From contig JAILMZ010000046.1 in NCBI GenBank assembly GCA_024692105.1, positions 1 to 29,521 of the forward strand: a stretch of 29,521 nucleotides of DNA, in the 5' to 3' direction. Below, in pieces: positions 1 through 8,405 of this stretch; within the stretch, counting starts at the first letter, position 1, and each line of letters starts with the position of its first letter. Both the position numbers and the translations under genes were made by a program. This DNA comes from Saccharofermentans sp. (GTDB taxonomy: Bacteria; Bacillota_A; Clostridia; Saccharofermentanales; Saccharofermentanaceae). The notes under the pieces were generated by a model. That model saw only the letters and a program-made list of their open reading frames with translations. It had not been told where the DNA came from and searched no databases.

Positions 1-1
1 T

Positions 2-394
2 CTCGTAGATGGTTCTTACCACCCCGTAGACTCTTCCGAAATGGCGTTCAAGATCGCAGCCAATCTCGCTTTCAAGGCAGGCATGGCGGCAGCAGATGCA
101 ATCATCCTCGAGCCTATCTCCAAGGCTGAGATCCATGTGCCTGAGGATAAGCAGGGCGACATTATGGGCGACCTCAACAAGCGCCGCGCAAGGATCGTAG
201 GTATCGATGCAGACGATCAGGGTTCTGTCATCCACTGCGCAGTTCCCTCGGCTGAGATGCTCGACTATGCTACAGACCTCAAGTCCATGACTCAGGGCCG
301 CGGCTGGTTCGTACTGTCTCACGCACGTTATGAACCCGCTCCGAACGACGTTGCAGAGAGAGTTATCGCTGCAGCAAAGGCTGAGCAGGAATAA
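2..394 (+). CDS. Elongation factor G-like GTPase, C-terminal part (5' end outside window)
   Basis: The reading frame is open from base 2 and enters with LVDGSYHPVDSSEMAFKIAA, the conserved start of the EF-G domain IV/V region. It ends in a domain-V-like tail containing SMTQGRG. EF-G-type GTPases drive tRNA-mRNA translocation or ribosome recycling in the cytoplasm. The G domain lies upstream of the window, so canonical FusA cannot be separated from the second EF-G paralogue common in Clostridia. The YHPVDSSEMAFKIAA wording and Ala/Glu-rich tail fit the paralogue slightly better, which is an inference. The internal ATG at 41 is not a start, because the homologous sequence continues upstream of it. 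A strong terminator follows 20 bases after the stop. Confidence 0.85.
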   Translation, partial: LVDGSYHPVDSSEMAFKIAANLAFKAGMAAADAIILEPISKAEIHVPEDKQGDIMGDLNKRRARIVGIDADDQGSVIHCAVPSAEMLDYATDLKSMTQGRGWFVLSHARYEPAPNDVAERVIAAAKAEQE

Positions 395-414
395 TAACCA
401 AACAAATTAAAAGA

Positions 415-448
415 AAGGGCTGTCTCGAATGAGGCAGCCCTTATTATT
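415..448. terminator. Bidirectional Rho-independent terminator between convergent genes
   Basis: A 12-bp stem (415-426 with 431-442, one G-U pair, loop GAAT) is followed on the plus strand by TTATTATT. On the minus strand it is followed by TTCTTTT. It therefore can end both the EF-G transcript and the convergent membrane-protein transcript. Its arms are nearly identical to those of the terminator at 7800-7830. Confidence 0.9.
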
Positions 449-469
449 GATCGTATTCTTTAAGCGCTA

Positions 470-3115
470 TCAGAAGACCTTGTAGATAGTCGTGTCTTCC
501 TCTGCGAAATACGCCACCTGCGTGAGGTTCTCTTCGAAGAACTTGCGGTTGAACACGATGCCGCCGTCAAAGACCGCCGTATCGAATTCGGGATCGGCTA
601 TTACATACCTGATGTTACGCTCCATGCAGTAGCGCTTGAACTCGTCGATGTTGCCGTTGCATCCTGTCATGAGCCAGCAGTAGATAGAATCACGAGTGTA
701 CGTATCGTGGCCGGATGACCAAGCGTAATAAGGCCAGCCGTAGTACATAGGTCTTCCTGCGAGTATGAAGCGGTTCATTGCCCACATAGGCGTGAGGAAA
801 ACATCCGACGGGTCGGTATTCTCGATAACCCACTTTGTAAGCGGGGACTCGGTGTTGACCTGGATGGGATCGCGGTTAAGGTTCACGTAGATGCACCATT
901 CGGATATGCCTGTTGCAGTGAGAGGCACCAGGAGGAACAGTGCAAGTATAACGCCTGCAAGTTCAAGTGCGATCCACGCGGGGATAGCCAGGCCTTTGCT
1001 CTCGGGCTTGGGCGCGGCGACTTCCTCGTGTGAGAGGTTTCCTATGGCAGCGGGAGCCTCAGGTTCAACTTTAGTCTCCTCTTCTGCAGGAACAACTTCT
1101 TCAGAGGGCAGTTCCTCTTCGGGGATGATGATCTCTTCGGGAAGATCTGTGATGTCTTCCGCCGGTGTGTCAGATATCTCTTCGACCGCAGCGGGGACAG
1201 CCTCTTCAGCAGGTGCTTCATCGCCGAAAGCCGGGGCCGATACGGAAGGTGCGGGCACTATCTCCTTAAGCGCCTCGTTGCCGGGCCTTACGGGAGATGC
1301 ATCTTCTTCCGCACTGTCTCCGAAAACAAGTGCCGGAGGAGCTTCGGGGACCGGTTCTTCAGCAGCCGGAACTTCTTCTGTTTTGATCTCTTCTTCAACA
1401 GGCTCTATCGATGCCACGACAGGTTCGCGTATAGCCGGAGTCTCGGATTCTGCTGCAGCCTTTTCTTTGCGGCGCATCTTCAGAGGGATCAGGAAGAGTC
1501 CCGATACGAGTATCGCTACGAAAATATCCGAGAGGATAAGGCTTATCTGGATGAACTTATGGTTAGCGAGCATCTCGAGTGTTACCTGGAACAGGAACGC
1601 GAAGATGAAAGGAACCGTGAATCCGAGATAGAGTATGAAACGGTATACCGGGCGTTTCTTCACTATGTCATATATGAGAAATACCACTGAGCAGATACCT
1701 GCGAGAACCAAGGTGAGACCTGTCACGATGATGATGTATCTCGCAAGTTCGTAAAGGGTGAACTTACCGCCGGATTCTCCGAGTATGAAGCCCGGTACGA
1801 ACGAGAGTTTTACTATGCTCGAGTAGCCTCCGGAGAAAGCATATGACTGCGCAGTTGAAGATGCCACGGCGGTCACACCGACGATAAGGTGTATCAGACG
1901 GCTCTCCGAGAATATGCCGATGAATGCGAGAATAAGAAGCAGTGCGATGAGGCACGAACCGTGGAAATACGGCATCACGAAAACAAACAGCGCTGACAGG
2001 ATGGCAATAGACCAGGGCTTGAGCGGGTCTGCCTGTCTCGGAAGCCATGCGTTGCGGGAAGCAATGAAACTCTTGAATCCTTCCTTGGATACGGAGATGC
2101 ACATCCTTCGGAGGAAAGGAATGAACACGATCACCACGATGAGAATGACTGCTATTCCGAGCATGAGGTGGCGCTGGTTGGGATATACGTTGATGGCCCA
2201 AATGCCCCAGTCGTCCTTATCCGTTACCCTGTACCACACGTTAAAGTGCGTAATGGATTCGACGGCGGTCCTGAGGTCGTGACCTGCCGCAAGAAGGTCT
2301 CTTATGTGGAAGAAGACGTTCAGCGAACTTCTGAACAGGACAAAGACGGGAGCCAGCAGATAAGCAAGGCGTCTGCCGCTTAAAAGCACTGCGAGAAGTC
2401 CGAGGAGGATGAATGCACTGACCATGACGATGACAGACGGTATGTTAAGCGCGGCGTCGATCGCAAGTCCCAAGTATTCGAGCATTCCGCAGAAGAAATA
2501 GAACATGAAATGATACTGTATTCCGTCACCTGAGAAATGCATGTACTGCGTAGGGAAGTTGAAGCCCTTGCCGAATGAAGAGACAAGCGCCGTGTGTGGA
2601 GACAGGTCGGAGAATGTCGATGCTCCGCAGAGGAGGATGCCGTTCTCGATCCTGTATGTGTAGAACATCAGGAAGGTAACGGCTGCGGTGAATAAGACCG
2701 TGCTTATACCGTAGAACAGTGCATTCTTCAAGCTGTATTCGTATGGGCTTATCTGTGACAGGTCAGCAGAAGGAGCAGAGTCTCTTATCGTTCTCCTTCT
2801 TGCGATGAGTATCACGCCGGACAGCACGAGCCATATGACGAGAGCCATGGTTACGATGAGGCCGCCCTTCATGCACAGATCGTGATTTGAGATGAAGTAT
2901 GACAGGCCTAAGGTGACATAGTAATTAAGGAACGGCACGCAAAGAATGCCGAGGATCAATCCTGAAGGTACAAGGAACAGTGAGTTGGGAATCCTGTCTA
3001 TTATCTTCTTTGAAGGCGCGCAGGCAAGATAGAGCCTTCTTACGTCGGGCACGAGCAGTGACACGAGCGTAATGCCAAATGCGGCGCACATCAGGATGTA
3101 GAGTAATGCGAGCAT
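470..3115 (-). CDS. Large polytopic membrane protein, GT-C-like, with acidic Pro/Glu/Ala insert
   Basis: 881 residues. The N-terminal ~540 residues hold many hydrophobic membrane segments and the stretch SDLSPHTALVSSFGKG followed by GDGIQYHFMFYFFCG, typical of GT-C-fold membrane proteins that use polyprenyl-linked sugars. Residues ~545-705 are an acidic Glu/Pro/Ala-rich low-complexity insert, probably cytoplasmic. One more membrane helix (~706-726) leads to a C-terminal ~150-residue soluble domain, probably outside, containing AGRPMYYGWPYYAWSSGHD, also seen in such proteins. A role in cell-wall or surface glycan assembly is inferred; no donor or acceptor can be named. The start is supported by AAGGGGG just upstream. 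A weak promoter with TATACT at 3141-3146 may drive it; it diverges from ddl. Confidence 0.65.
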   Translation of the reverse strand: MLALLYILMCAAFGITLVSLLVPDVRRLYLACAPSKKIIDRIPNSLFLVPSGLILGILCVPFLNYYVTLGLSYFISNHDLCMKGGLIVTMALVIWLVLSGVILIARRRTIRDSAPSADLSQISPYEYSLKNALFYGISTVLFTAAVTFLMFYTYRIENGILLCGASTFSDLSPHTALVSSFGKGFNFPTQYMHFSGDGIQYHFMFYFFCGMLEYLGLAIDAALNIPSVIVMVSAFILLGLLAVLLSGRRLAYLLAPVFVLFRSSLNVFFHIRDLLAAGHDLRTAVESITHFNVWYRVTDKDDWGIWAINVYPNQRHLMLGIAVILIVVIVFIPFLRRMCISVSKEGFKSFIASRNAWLPRQADPLKPWSIAILSALFVFVMPYFHGSCLIALLLILAFIGIFSESRLIHLIVGVTAVASSTAQSYAFSGGYSSIVKLSFVPGFILGESGGKFTLYELARYIIIVTGLTLVLAGICSVVFLIYDIVKKRPVYRFILYLGFTVPFIFAFLFQVTLEMLANHKFIQISLILSDIFVAILVSGLFLIPLKMRRKEKAAAESETPAIREPVVASIEPVEEEIKTEEVPAAEEPVPEAPPALVFGDSAEEDASPVRPGNEALKEIVPAPSVSAPAFGDEAPAEEAVPAAVEEISDTPAEDITDLPEEIIIPEEELPSEEVVPAEEETKVEPEAPAAIGNLSHEEVAAPKPESKGLAIPAWIALELAGVILALFLLVPLTATGISEWCIYVNLNRDPIQVNTESPLTKWVIENTDPSDVFLTPMWAMNRFILAGRPMYYGWPYYAWSSGHDTYTRDSIYCWLMTGCNGNIDEFKRYCMERNIRYVIADPEFDTAVFDGGIVFNRKFFEENLTQVAYFAEEDTTIYKVF

Positions 3116-3196
3116 AGTTTCCCCCTTATATTAATTATTAAGTATAACAATCATTAATCGTTTCTATGTTACAAGCAGATTACCGATTTTTTCACG

Positions 3197-3226
3197 TGAA
3201 TACAGCGGTACTAATTGGGGTATAAT
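3197..3226 (+). promoter_or_regulatory. Probable promoter of ddl
   Basis: A perfect -10 TATAAT lies at 3221-3226, 35 bases before the ddl start. The -35 is poor (TGAATA at about 3197-3202, 18-base spacer). An SD sequence GAGGTG follows at 3251-3256. Confidence 0.45.
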
Positions 3227-3261
3227 GCAAAAGTATTATTTGTAACTGACGAGGTGTATCT

Positions 3262-4308
3262 ATGAAAATAACGGTTCTCGGCGGAGGCCTCTCGCCTGAA
3301 CGTGACGTATCTTTGAAATCCGCAAGCCTTATCGCGAACGCCCTCCTGTCGAAGGGCCACGAGGTAGCTCTTGTAGACTTGTATGACGGCATCGAGAATG
3401 ACCGCCCGGCAGAGAGTTTCTTCCGCCGCGGTACGGTCGCACCTTTCTCATATACGATCCCTGAGACAGAGCCGGATCTCGAAGAGATCATCAGGCAGCA
3501 CGGCGGCAGACGCCAGTGGGTAGGCCCCCGCGTCATCGAGCTCTGCCAGTATGCCGACAGGGTATTCCTCGGTCTTCACGGAAGCCACGGCGAGAACGGA
3601 CAGATCCAGGCCGTGCTCGATGCTTTCGACATCGCGTATACCGGATGTGACTACCTGGGATGCGCCATCGCCATGGACAAGGGCATCTCTAAGGCAATCG
3701 TCGCCGGAGCAGGCATCCTCACCGCGAAATGGGTAACGGGCATGCCTTCCGAGATCCCCATGGAGAGAATGGAAAAGGAGATTGGCCTGCCCTGCGTGGT
3801 AAAGCCCATAGGATGCGGTTCGTCCTGCGGTGTTTCGATCGTATATACAAAGGAAGAGTATCAGGCTGCAGTCGACATGGCAGCTGCATATGACCAGCCG
3901 ATCCTCGTCGAGCAGTTCATCAAGGGCCGCGAGATCACGGTATCGGTTCTCAATGACAGGGCTCTTCCCATAACGGAGATCATCCCTCATGAGGGTTTCT
4001 ACGATTACAAGAATAAGTACCAGGACGGACTAACCACACATGTCTGTCCCGCACAGATCGATCCCGAGGATTACAAGAAGGCCCAGGACCTGACACTCAA
4101 GATATTCGGTCTGCTCAAGATGACCCAGTACGGAAGGGTGGACATGATCTATGTCGAAGACCGTCACGAGTTCTGGTTCATCGAGGCAAACAACCTCCCG
4201 GGCATGACGAACACCTCACTGCTCCCGGAAGCTGCGAAGGTCGAAGGAATAGCTTACGAGGACCTCTGCGAACAACTTGTGCTCAACTGCGGAAGAGGAC
4301 ACAACTGA
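3262..4308 (+). CDS. ddl: D-alanine--D-alanine ligase
   Basis: 348 residues, normal for Ddl, the cytoplasmic ATP-grasp enzyme that joins two D-alanines for the peptidoglycan stem peptide. The N-terminus MKITVLGGGLSPERDVSLKS matches the family start with its GG.S.E..VSL signature. LGLHGSHGENGQIQAVLD, the substrate-pocket region AYTGCDYLGCAIAMDK, and the C-terminal EANNLPGMTNTSLLPEAA (metal and phosphate binding) are all intact. SD GAGGTG sits 5 bases before the ATG. It has its own promoter and a strong terminator right after the stop, so it is probably monocistronic. Confidence 0.95.
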   Translation: MKITVLGGGLSPERDVSLKSASLIANALLSKGHEVALVDLYDGIENDRPAESFFRRGTVAPFSYTIPETEPDLEEIIRQHGGRRQWVGPRVIELCQYADRVFLGLHGSHGENGQIQAVLDAFDIAYTGCDYLGCAIAMDKGISKAIVAGAGILTAKWVTGMPSEIPMERMEKEIGLPCVVKPIGCGSSCGVSIVYTKEEYQAAVDMAAAYDQPILVEQFIKGREITVSVLNDRALPITEIIPHEGFYDYKNKYQDGLTTHVCPAQIDPEDYKKAQDLTLKIFGLLKMTQYGRVDMIYVEDRHEFWFIEANNLPGMTNTSLLPEAAKVEGIAYEDLCEQLVLNCGRGHN

Positions 4309-4320
4309 GACTGATCAAGG

Positions 4321-4345
4321 CGCACCCTCCGGGGTGCGTTTTCTT
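4321..4345 (+). terminator. Rho-independent terminator of ddl
   Basis: Perfect 7-bp stem CGCACCC/GGGTGCG (4321-4327 with 4332-4338), TCCG loop, then TTTTCTT. It begins 12 bases after the ddl stop. Its tail overlaps the -35 of the next promoter. Confidence 0.9.
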
Positions 4346-4372
4346 GATACGGACCTGCCGATAAGTTAAAAT
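4344..4372 (+). promoter_or_regulatory. Sigma-A-type promoter for dCMP deaminase (and perhaps the genes after it)
   Basis: TTGATA (4344-4349), 17-base spacer, TAAAAT (4367-4372). It is placed 38 bases before the deaminase ATG and directly after the ddl terminator. Confidence 0.7.
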
Positions 4373-4409
4373 ACTAGGACAGATTCTTAGCCGAAGGAGC
4401 ACTATTCCA

Positions 4410-4895
4410 ATGAACATGAAAAGAGCAGATTATATCTCATGGAACGAGTATTTTATGGGCGTTGCCACACTGGCTTCCAAGAGGTCCAAAGACCCCAACA
4501 CACAGGTTGGTGCATGCATCGTCGACAAGGATAATTACATCGTTTCCGTAGGATATAACGGAATGCCCTTAGGATGTTCTGACGACGAGTTCCCGTGGGA
4601 CAGATCGGGCGGCACGCTCGATACGAAGTATGCTTTCGTTACCCACGCAGAGCTCAATGCGATCCTCAATTCCAAGACGGCAAACCTTGAAGGCTCAACC
4701 GTGTATGTTACGCTCTTTCCCTGCAACGAATGCACAAAGGCCCTTATCCAGAAGAGGATAGGTAAGGTCGTATACATGGACGACAAGTATCACAAGACGG
4801 AGACAGCCGAGGCTGCAAGACGCATGCTGGACAGCGCAGGCGTTAAGTATGAGAGATACGATCCTTCCGGAAGAGAGATAACGATCACACTTTGA
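4410..4895 (+). CDS. Deoxycytidylate (dCMP) deaminase
   Basis: 161 residues, zinc-dependent cytidine-deaminase fold. The zinc site is visible as HAE (His79, Glu81) and PCNEC (Cys105, Cys108). The N-terminal [20 protein letters not shown] and [12 protein letters not shown] are hallmarks of the dCMP deaminase/ComEB group. The enzyme converts dCMP to dUMP, feeding thymidylate synthesis. SD AAGGAG (4394-4399) is 10 bases before the chosen ATG; an in-frame ATG two codons later is also possible. The GH5 gene begins only 19 bases after its stop and may be cotranscribed, though the two have no obvious functional link. Confidence 0.93.
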   Translation: MNMKRADYISWNEYFMGVATLASKRSKDPNTQVGACIVDKDNYIVSVGYNGMPLGCSDDEFPWDRSGGTLDTKYAFVTHAELNAILNSKTANLEGSTVYVTLFPCNECTKALIQKRIGKVVYMDDKYHKTETAEAARRMLDSAGVKYERYDPSGREITITL

Positions 4896-4914
4896 TCCGC
4901 ATACAACTGTTAAT

Positions 4915-6924
4915 ATGAGCAAACTTTACCGAAAGACGATTTCTGCGGTCATTACCGTAATGTTCATCATCTGCGCTTTCCCCGTGCAGGTCCTTGCCGC
5001 GCCTTCAGGTTCTGCCACGACCAATTGCTGGGGCAGCGGCGGACAGATCGAAGTGCAGCTGTCAGGCTGTGACGGATATGCCACGATCACCGTCGTGGCG
5101 GAGTTCTCCGGAAGCATCTCGAGCGCCTCGGGATGGGGCTTTGACACTTATACCATAAGCGGGAATCAGGTTACTGCGACCTGTTCTGCAAGCGGCCCGA
5201 ACAACTGGGGTTTCAACAGCAAGGTCGGCATCCAGGTCACGGGTTCTGACATTAATTCCGCAAGTCTCATATCGGTATCGGGTGATGGCGAGAGCGGTTC
5301 TGTCACGGAGACATCTCCTACGACGCAGTCGACCGCGGCACAGTCCGGAGGCGGTTCCGGCGCATCATCCAATGTCAGTGTTACCATCTCGGGTCCTGCG
5401 GAGAACACGGCAGGCGTTGCCGGCGACGACTGGCTTACCACGGACGGATCCAAGATCGTCGACATGAACGGCGACGAGGTCTGGCTTACCGGCGTAAACT
5501 GGTTCGGATACAATACCGGCACGAACCTTTTCGACGGCGTGTGGAACTGCAACCTTAAAGAATCCATCGAGGGCATAGCAGACCACGGCTTCAACCTCCT
5601 GAGGATACCTATGTCGGCGGAACTCCTCCTGCAGTGGAAGAACGGTGAGTATCCGCAGGCAAACTATAACCAGGCTTACAATTCGGAACTTAATTCCCTG
5701 AACTCATTAGAGATCTTCGACTATGTCCTGCAGCTCTGCGAAGAAAACGGCATCAAGGTCATGATAGACATCCATACCGTCAAGACCGACGCTTCGGGAC
5801 ACAACTATCCTCTGTGGTACAGAGAAGACATGACGACGGAGGACTTCATCGAAGCTCTTACATGGATCGCCGAGAGATATAAGAACAACGACACCATAAT
5901 CGCCTACGACCTGAAGAACGAGCCTCACGGCAAAGCTTCGGAGTCCGAGTTCGCGATATGGAACGATTCCACGAAAGAGAACAACTGGAAGATGGTCGCA
6001 GAAGAGGCGGGCAACGCCATACTCGACGTTAATCCGAATGTCCTCATCGTGATAGAAGGCATACAGATCTACCCCATAGATCCTGTCGGCAACGATTTCA
6101 CATCGACAAATGACGAAGATTATTACAACACCTGGTGGGGCGGCAACCTGATGGCGGTCAAGGACTATCCCATAGACTTCGGTTCGGAAGAGCGCAACAA
6201 GCAGATAGTCTATTCTCCCCATGATTACGGTCCGCTCGTTTACGAGCAGCCCTGGTTTGAAGGCGGATTCTCATTCGATTCCCTCTACAAGGATGCGTGG
6301 TACGATTACTGGCTCTATATCGAGGAAGAGGACATCGCGCCGATCCTCATCGGTGAGTGGGGCGGATTCATGGACGGCGGCCCCAACGAAGAATGGATGA
6401 CGTATTTAAGACAACTTATCGCAGAAAAGAATATACATTTCACGTTCTGGTGTTATAATGCTAACTCGGGTGACACCGGCGGACTCGTCCTGGATGATTT
6501 TACGACCTGGGACGAAGAGAAGTATGAATTCGTCAAGCAGGTCCTCTGGCAGAACGAGGACGGACAGTTCATAGGACTCGATCACGAAGTCCCGCTCGGT
6601 AAGAACGGAATCTCGCTGTCTGAGTATTCGGGCAAAGAGGTTATTCCCGTGGCAACGCCTGCAGAGACTTCTGCTGTCAGTGAAGACAATGCTCCGGATA
6701 CCACTGATGCTGCCGTAACGACGGAAGCAGTTGCGACCGAAGGAGTGATCTGCCCGGCAGAGGAAGAACAGGCGGCAGCTGCACCAAACGGTTTTGTGAT
6801 CGCGGGCATAGCTCTGGGCGGAACGGCGGCACTTGCTGCAATCGTAATAATCGTGTTCGGAGTTATTCAAAAAAAGAGAAAATCGAGCGATAATATAGAA
6901 GATACAGATAAGCAGAGGGAGTAA
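4915..6924 (+). CDS. Membrane-anchored GH5 endoglucanase with N-terminal beta-rich module
   Basis: 669 residues. A signal peptide (~1-28, ending VQVLA-AP) is followed by a ~95-residue Gly/Ser/aromatic-rich beta module (30-125) that may bind glycan, a Thr/Ser/Gly linker, and a GH5 catalytic domain (~173-543). The acid/base Glu336 lies in DLKNEPHG and the nucleophile Glu481 in IGEWGG. The family hydrolyses beta-1,4-glucans such as cellulose; subfamily GH5_1 is my best guess. The C-terminus has a Thr/Ala-rich spacer, one membrane helix (~625-650) and a basic tail KKRK, so the enzyme should stay on the cell surface rather than being secreted. There is no clear SD before the ATG, but the signal peptide fixes the start. 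The last codons carry the SD of the next gene, suggesting coupling. Confidence 0.92.
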   Translation: MSKLYRKTISAVITVMFIICAFPVQVLAAPSGSATTNCWGSGGQIEVQLSGCDGYATITVVAEFSGSISSASGWGFDTYTISGNQVTATCSASGPNNWGFNSKVGIQVTGSDINSASLISVSGDGESGSVTETSPTTQSTAAQSGGGSGASSNVSVTISGPAENTAGVAGDDWLTTDGSKIVDMNGDEVWLTGVNWFGYNTGTNLFDGVWNCNLKESIEGIADHGFNLLRIPMSAELLLQWKNGEYPQANYNQAYNSELNSLNSLEIFDYVLQLCEENGIKVMIDIHTVKTDASGHNYPLWYREDMTTEDFIEALTWIAERYKNNDTIIAYDLKNEPHGKASESEFAIWNDSTKENNWKMVAEEAGNAILDVNPNVLIVIEGIQIYPIDPVGNDFTSTNDEDYYNTWWGGNLMAVKDYPIDFGSEERNKQIVYSPHDYGPLVYEQPWFEGGFSFDSLYKDAWYDYWLYIEEEDIAPILIGEWGGFMDGGPNEEWMTYLRQLIAEKNIHFTFWCYNANSGDTGGLVLDDFTTWDEEKYEFVKQVLWQNEDGQFIGLDHEVPLGKNGISLSEYSGKEVIPVATPAETSAVSEDNAPDTTDAAVTTEAVATEGVICPAEEEQAAAAPNGFVIAGIALGGTAALAAIVIIVFGVIQKKRKSSDNIEDTDKQRE

Positions 6925-6927
6925 CAG

Positions 6928-7785
6928 ATGATCGAGAATTTGATCAACAAGTATTTTGCGCTGGTCGGTACTGTCGGCGGATGGATCATAATCGGTGCCG
7001 TTCTGGTATTTATAATTGCGGTGATTTGTTTCAAGATATCAAAAGCCCGTGAAGAGAAGAGAGAAGAGTACCGTGAGTCTCTCGGCGATCTTAAGCGTAA
7101 GGAACAGGTAATAAAAGAAGTAACCCACAGAGACCGCGTGATCAGCGGTGAAGTTCCCGCGGAAGAACCTGTTGTCGTCAAGGACAGCGGCCTTAACGTT
7201 GCAAGAGTCGAGGGTGAGCACACCCAGGCTGCAGCTGAGGTTTTCGCGAAGGTAAGAAAGTCCAGAAAGAAGCATCAGCCCACCGAGCGTGAGCTTGCCA
7301 TGAAGAAGTACGGCGAACACATGGTCGTCAACGGTTATCTTCAGAAGTCTAATACCGCACCCATCAGACCGGTGTTCTCAAATACAACGGATGCCCGCCA
7401 GGAGCAGAAGAAGGAACTTGATTCCGACGAGGTATGTGAGGAGGCTACGACTCCGGCTATCGTAACTGATTCCGCGGCTCCCGCTAAGATCAAGCCCACC
7501 GAGCTCAAGCATCCGACCGCTTCGCGCGCCAATGAGCCCCAGCAGCATACGGATGAATCCTATGTAAAGGATGCGATCAGACCTGTCATCGGTTCCAGCG
7601 TTGCAAATGCCGTTACCGAGAGACCTGCTGAGGTTCAGGCTGAGACCCCTAAGATAGTTGATCCCGGTGAAGAAGAGGCAATCCCTACGGCAACCAGGCC
7701 CGTCGATGGATTTGCTCCCGCAAAGAGGGAACAGGTCAAGAGACCTAAGAAAGACATCCAGACCACGCGGGACGAAGTAGAGTAA
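6928..7785 (+). CDS. Single-pass membrane protein with long charged cytoplasmic tail, unknown function
   Basis: 285 residues. One N-terminal membrane helix (~15-37, GGWIIIGAVLVFIIAVICFK) with no signal cleavage site is followed by a basic stretch that should place the remaining ~245 residues inside the cell. The tail is Glu/Lys/Pro-rich and probably disordered, with a short helical stretch ELAMKKYGEHMVVNGYL (~120-135) and scattered RPV motifs (RPVFSN, RPVIGS, RPVDGF). No family is recognised. It starts 3 bases after the GH5 stop and its SD GAGGGAG lies inside the end of the GH5 gene, so the two are probably translationally coupled. A scaffolding or tethering role with the cell-surface glucanase is only a guess. 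Confidence 0.75.
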   Translation: MIENLINKYFALVGTVGGWIIIGAVLVFIIAVICFKISKAREEKREEYRESLGDLKRKEQVIKEVTHRDRVISGEVPAEEPVVVKDSGLNVARVEGEHTQAAAEVFAKVRKSRKKHQPTERELAMKKYGEHMVVNGYLQKSNTAPIRPVFSNTTDARQEQKKELDSDEVCEEATTPAIVTDSAAPAKIKPTELKHPTASRANEPQQHTDESYVKDAIRPVIGSSVANAVTERPAEVQAETPKIVDPGEEEAIPTATRPVDGFAPAKREQVKRPKKDIQTTRDEVE

Positions 7786-7799
7786 TACCAAGCAAAACA

Positions 7800-7830
7800 A
7801 AAGGCTGCCTCAGATGAGACAGCCTTTATT
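7800..7830. terminator. Bidirectional terminator between the GH5 operon and tRNA-Thr
   Basis: A 12-bp stem (7800-7811 with 7816-7827, one G-U pair) has a plus-strand tail TTTATTATT. The minus-strand tail is TTTTGTTTT. It ends both the plus-strand operon and the minus-strand tRNA transcript. Confidence 0.9.
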
Positions 7831-7834
7831 ATTC

Positions 7835-7910
7835 TGGAGCCCCCATCCAGGCTTGAACTGGAGACCTCATCCTTACCATGGATGCGCTCTACCGACTGAG
7901 CTATGGGGGC
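7835..7910 (-). tRNA. tRNA-Thr (anticodon GGT)
   Basis: 76 nt on the minus strand. The acceptor stem GCCCCCA/TGGGGGC is perfect. The D arm AGCTCAGTCGGTAGAGC is normal, and the anticodon stem CATCC/GGATG encloses ATGGTAA (anticodon GGT). The T arm is TCCAG-TTCAAGC-CTGGA, with discriminator T and an encoded CCA. It reads ACC and ACT codons for threonine. Confidence 0.97.
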
Positions 7911-7925
7911 AAAAACAACTGTTGA

Positions 7926-7954
7926 AGTATATCACAGACACTTCCCGTTGACAA
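7926..7954 (-). promoter_or_regulatory. Promoter of tRNA-Thr
   Basis: On the minus strand, TTGTCA (7949-7954), 17-base spacer, TATACT (7926-7931). The start point would be near 7919, about 9 bases before the mature tRNA. The -35 lies just past the stop of the CBS gene. Confidence 0.8.
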
Positions 7955-7956
7955 TA

Positions 7957-8400
7957 TTACAGACTATTGCCGCTCTCGGGGAAGATATTCTTGTCGTAGA
8001 AGTGCTTAATTATCGAACGGCGCGTAACGATGCCGATGAACATGTCGCGGTCATCGACGATCGGAACGAAGTTCGTCTCCATCGCACGGATTATCAGATC
8101 ATCGATGGAAGATCCGATAAGGCAGGGAGGATTCTTGGTGGCCAGAGGGAACATATCGGTGAGACTGAAGTCTTCAAGCTTCTCGATGGCCATTGTGTGA
8201 GGTTCGCCGCCCTCGCCCTTGACTATGAACCAGAGAAGGTCGCCTTCGCTGATCGTGCCGATATATGTTCCGTCGCGCCTGAGAACGGGGATTGCCGTAT
8301 ACTTGCTGGCATGCATCTTCTCGAGTGCCTGGCGGACAGTAAAGTCGCTGTAAACAAATGTGACGTCTTGCTTCGGACGCATGAAAAATGCTATGTTCAT
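7957..8400 (-). CDS. CBS-domain-pair protein
   Basis: 147 residues forming essentially one Bateman module, two CBS motifs and nothing else. The first CBS covers about residues 10-65 (VRQALEKMHASKYTAIPVLRRDGTYIGTISEGDLL). The second covers 80-135 (SSIDDLIIRAMETNFVPIVDDRDMFIGIVTRRSII). Such stand-alone proteins sense adenine nucleotides or related ligands in the cytoplasm; the ligand is not predictable here. The start is 5 bases after the stop of the esterase-like gene, with a weak SD, so it is likely the last gene of that operon. Confidence 0.88.
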   Translation of the reverse strand: MNIAFFMRPKQDVTFVYSDFTVRQALEKMHASKYTAIPVLRRDGTYIGTISEGDLLWFIVKGEGGEPHTMAIEKLEDFSLTDMFPLATKNPPCLIGSSIDDLIIRAMETNFVPIVDDRDMFIGIVTRRSIIKHFYDKNIFPESGNSL

Positions 8401-8405
8401 AATAC

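Noticed and set aside
891..1631. Plus-strand Ser/Ala-rich open frame of 246 codons
   Set aside because: It is antisense to the acidic insert of the membrane-protein gene; composition is an artefact and there is no SD.
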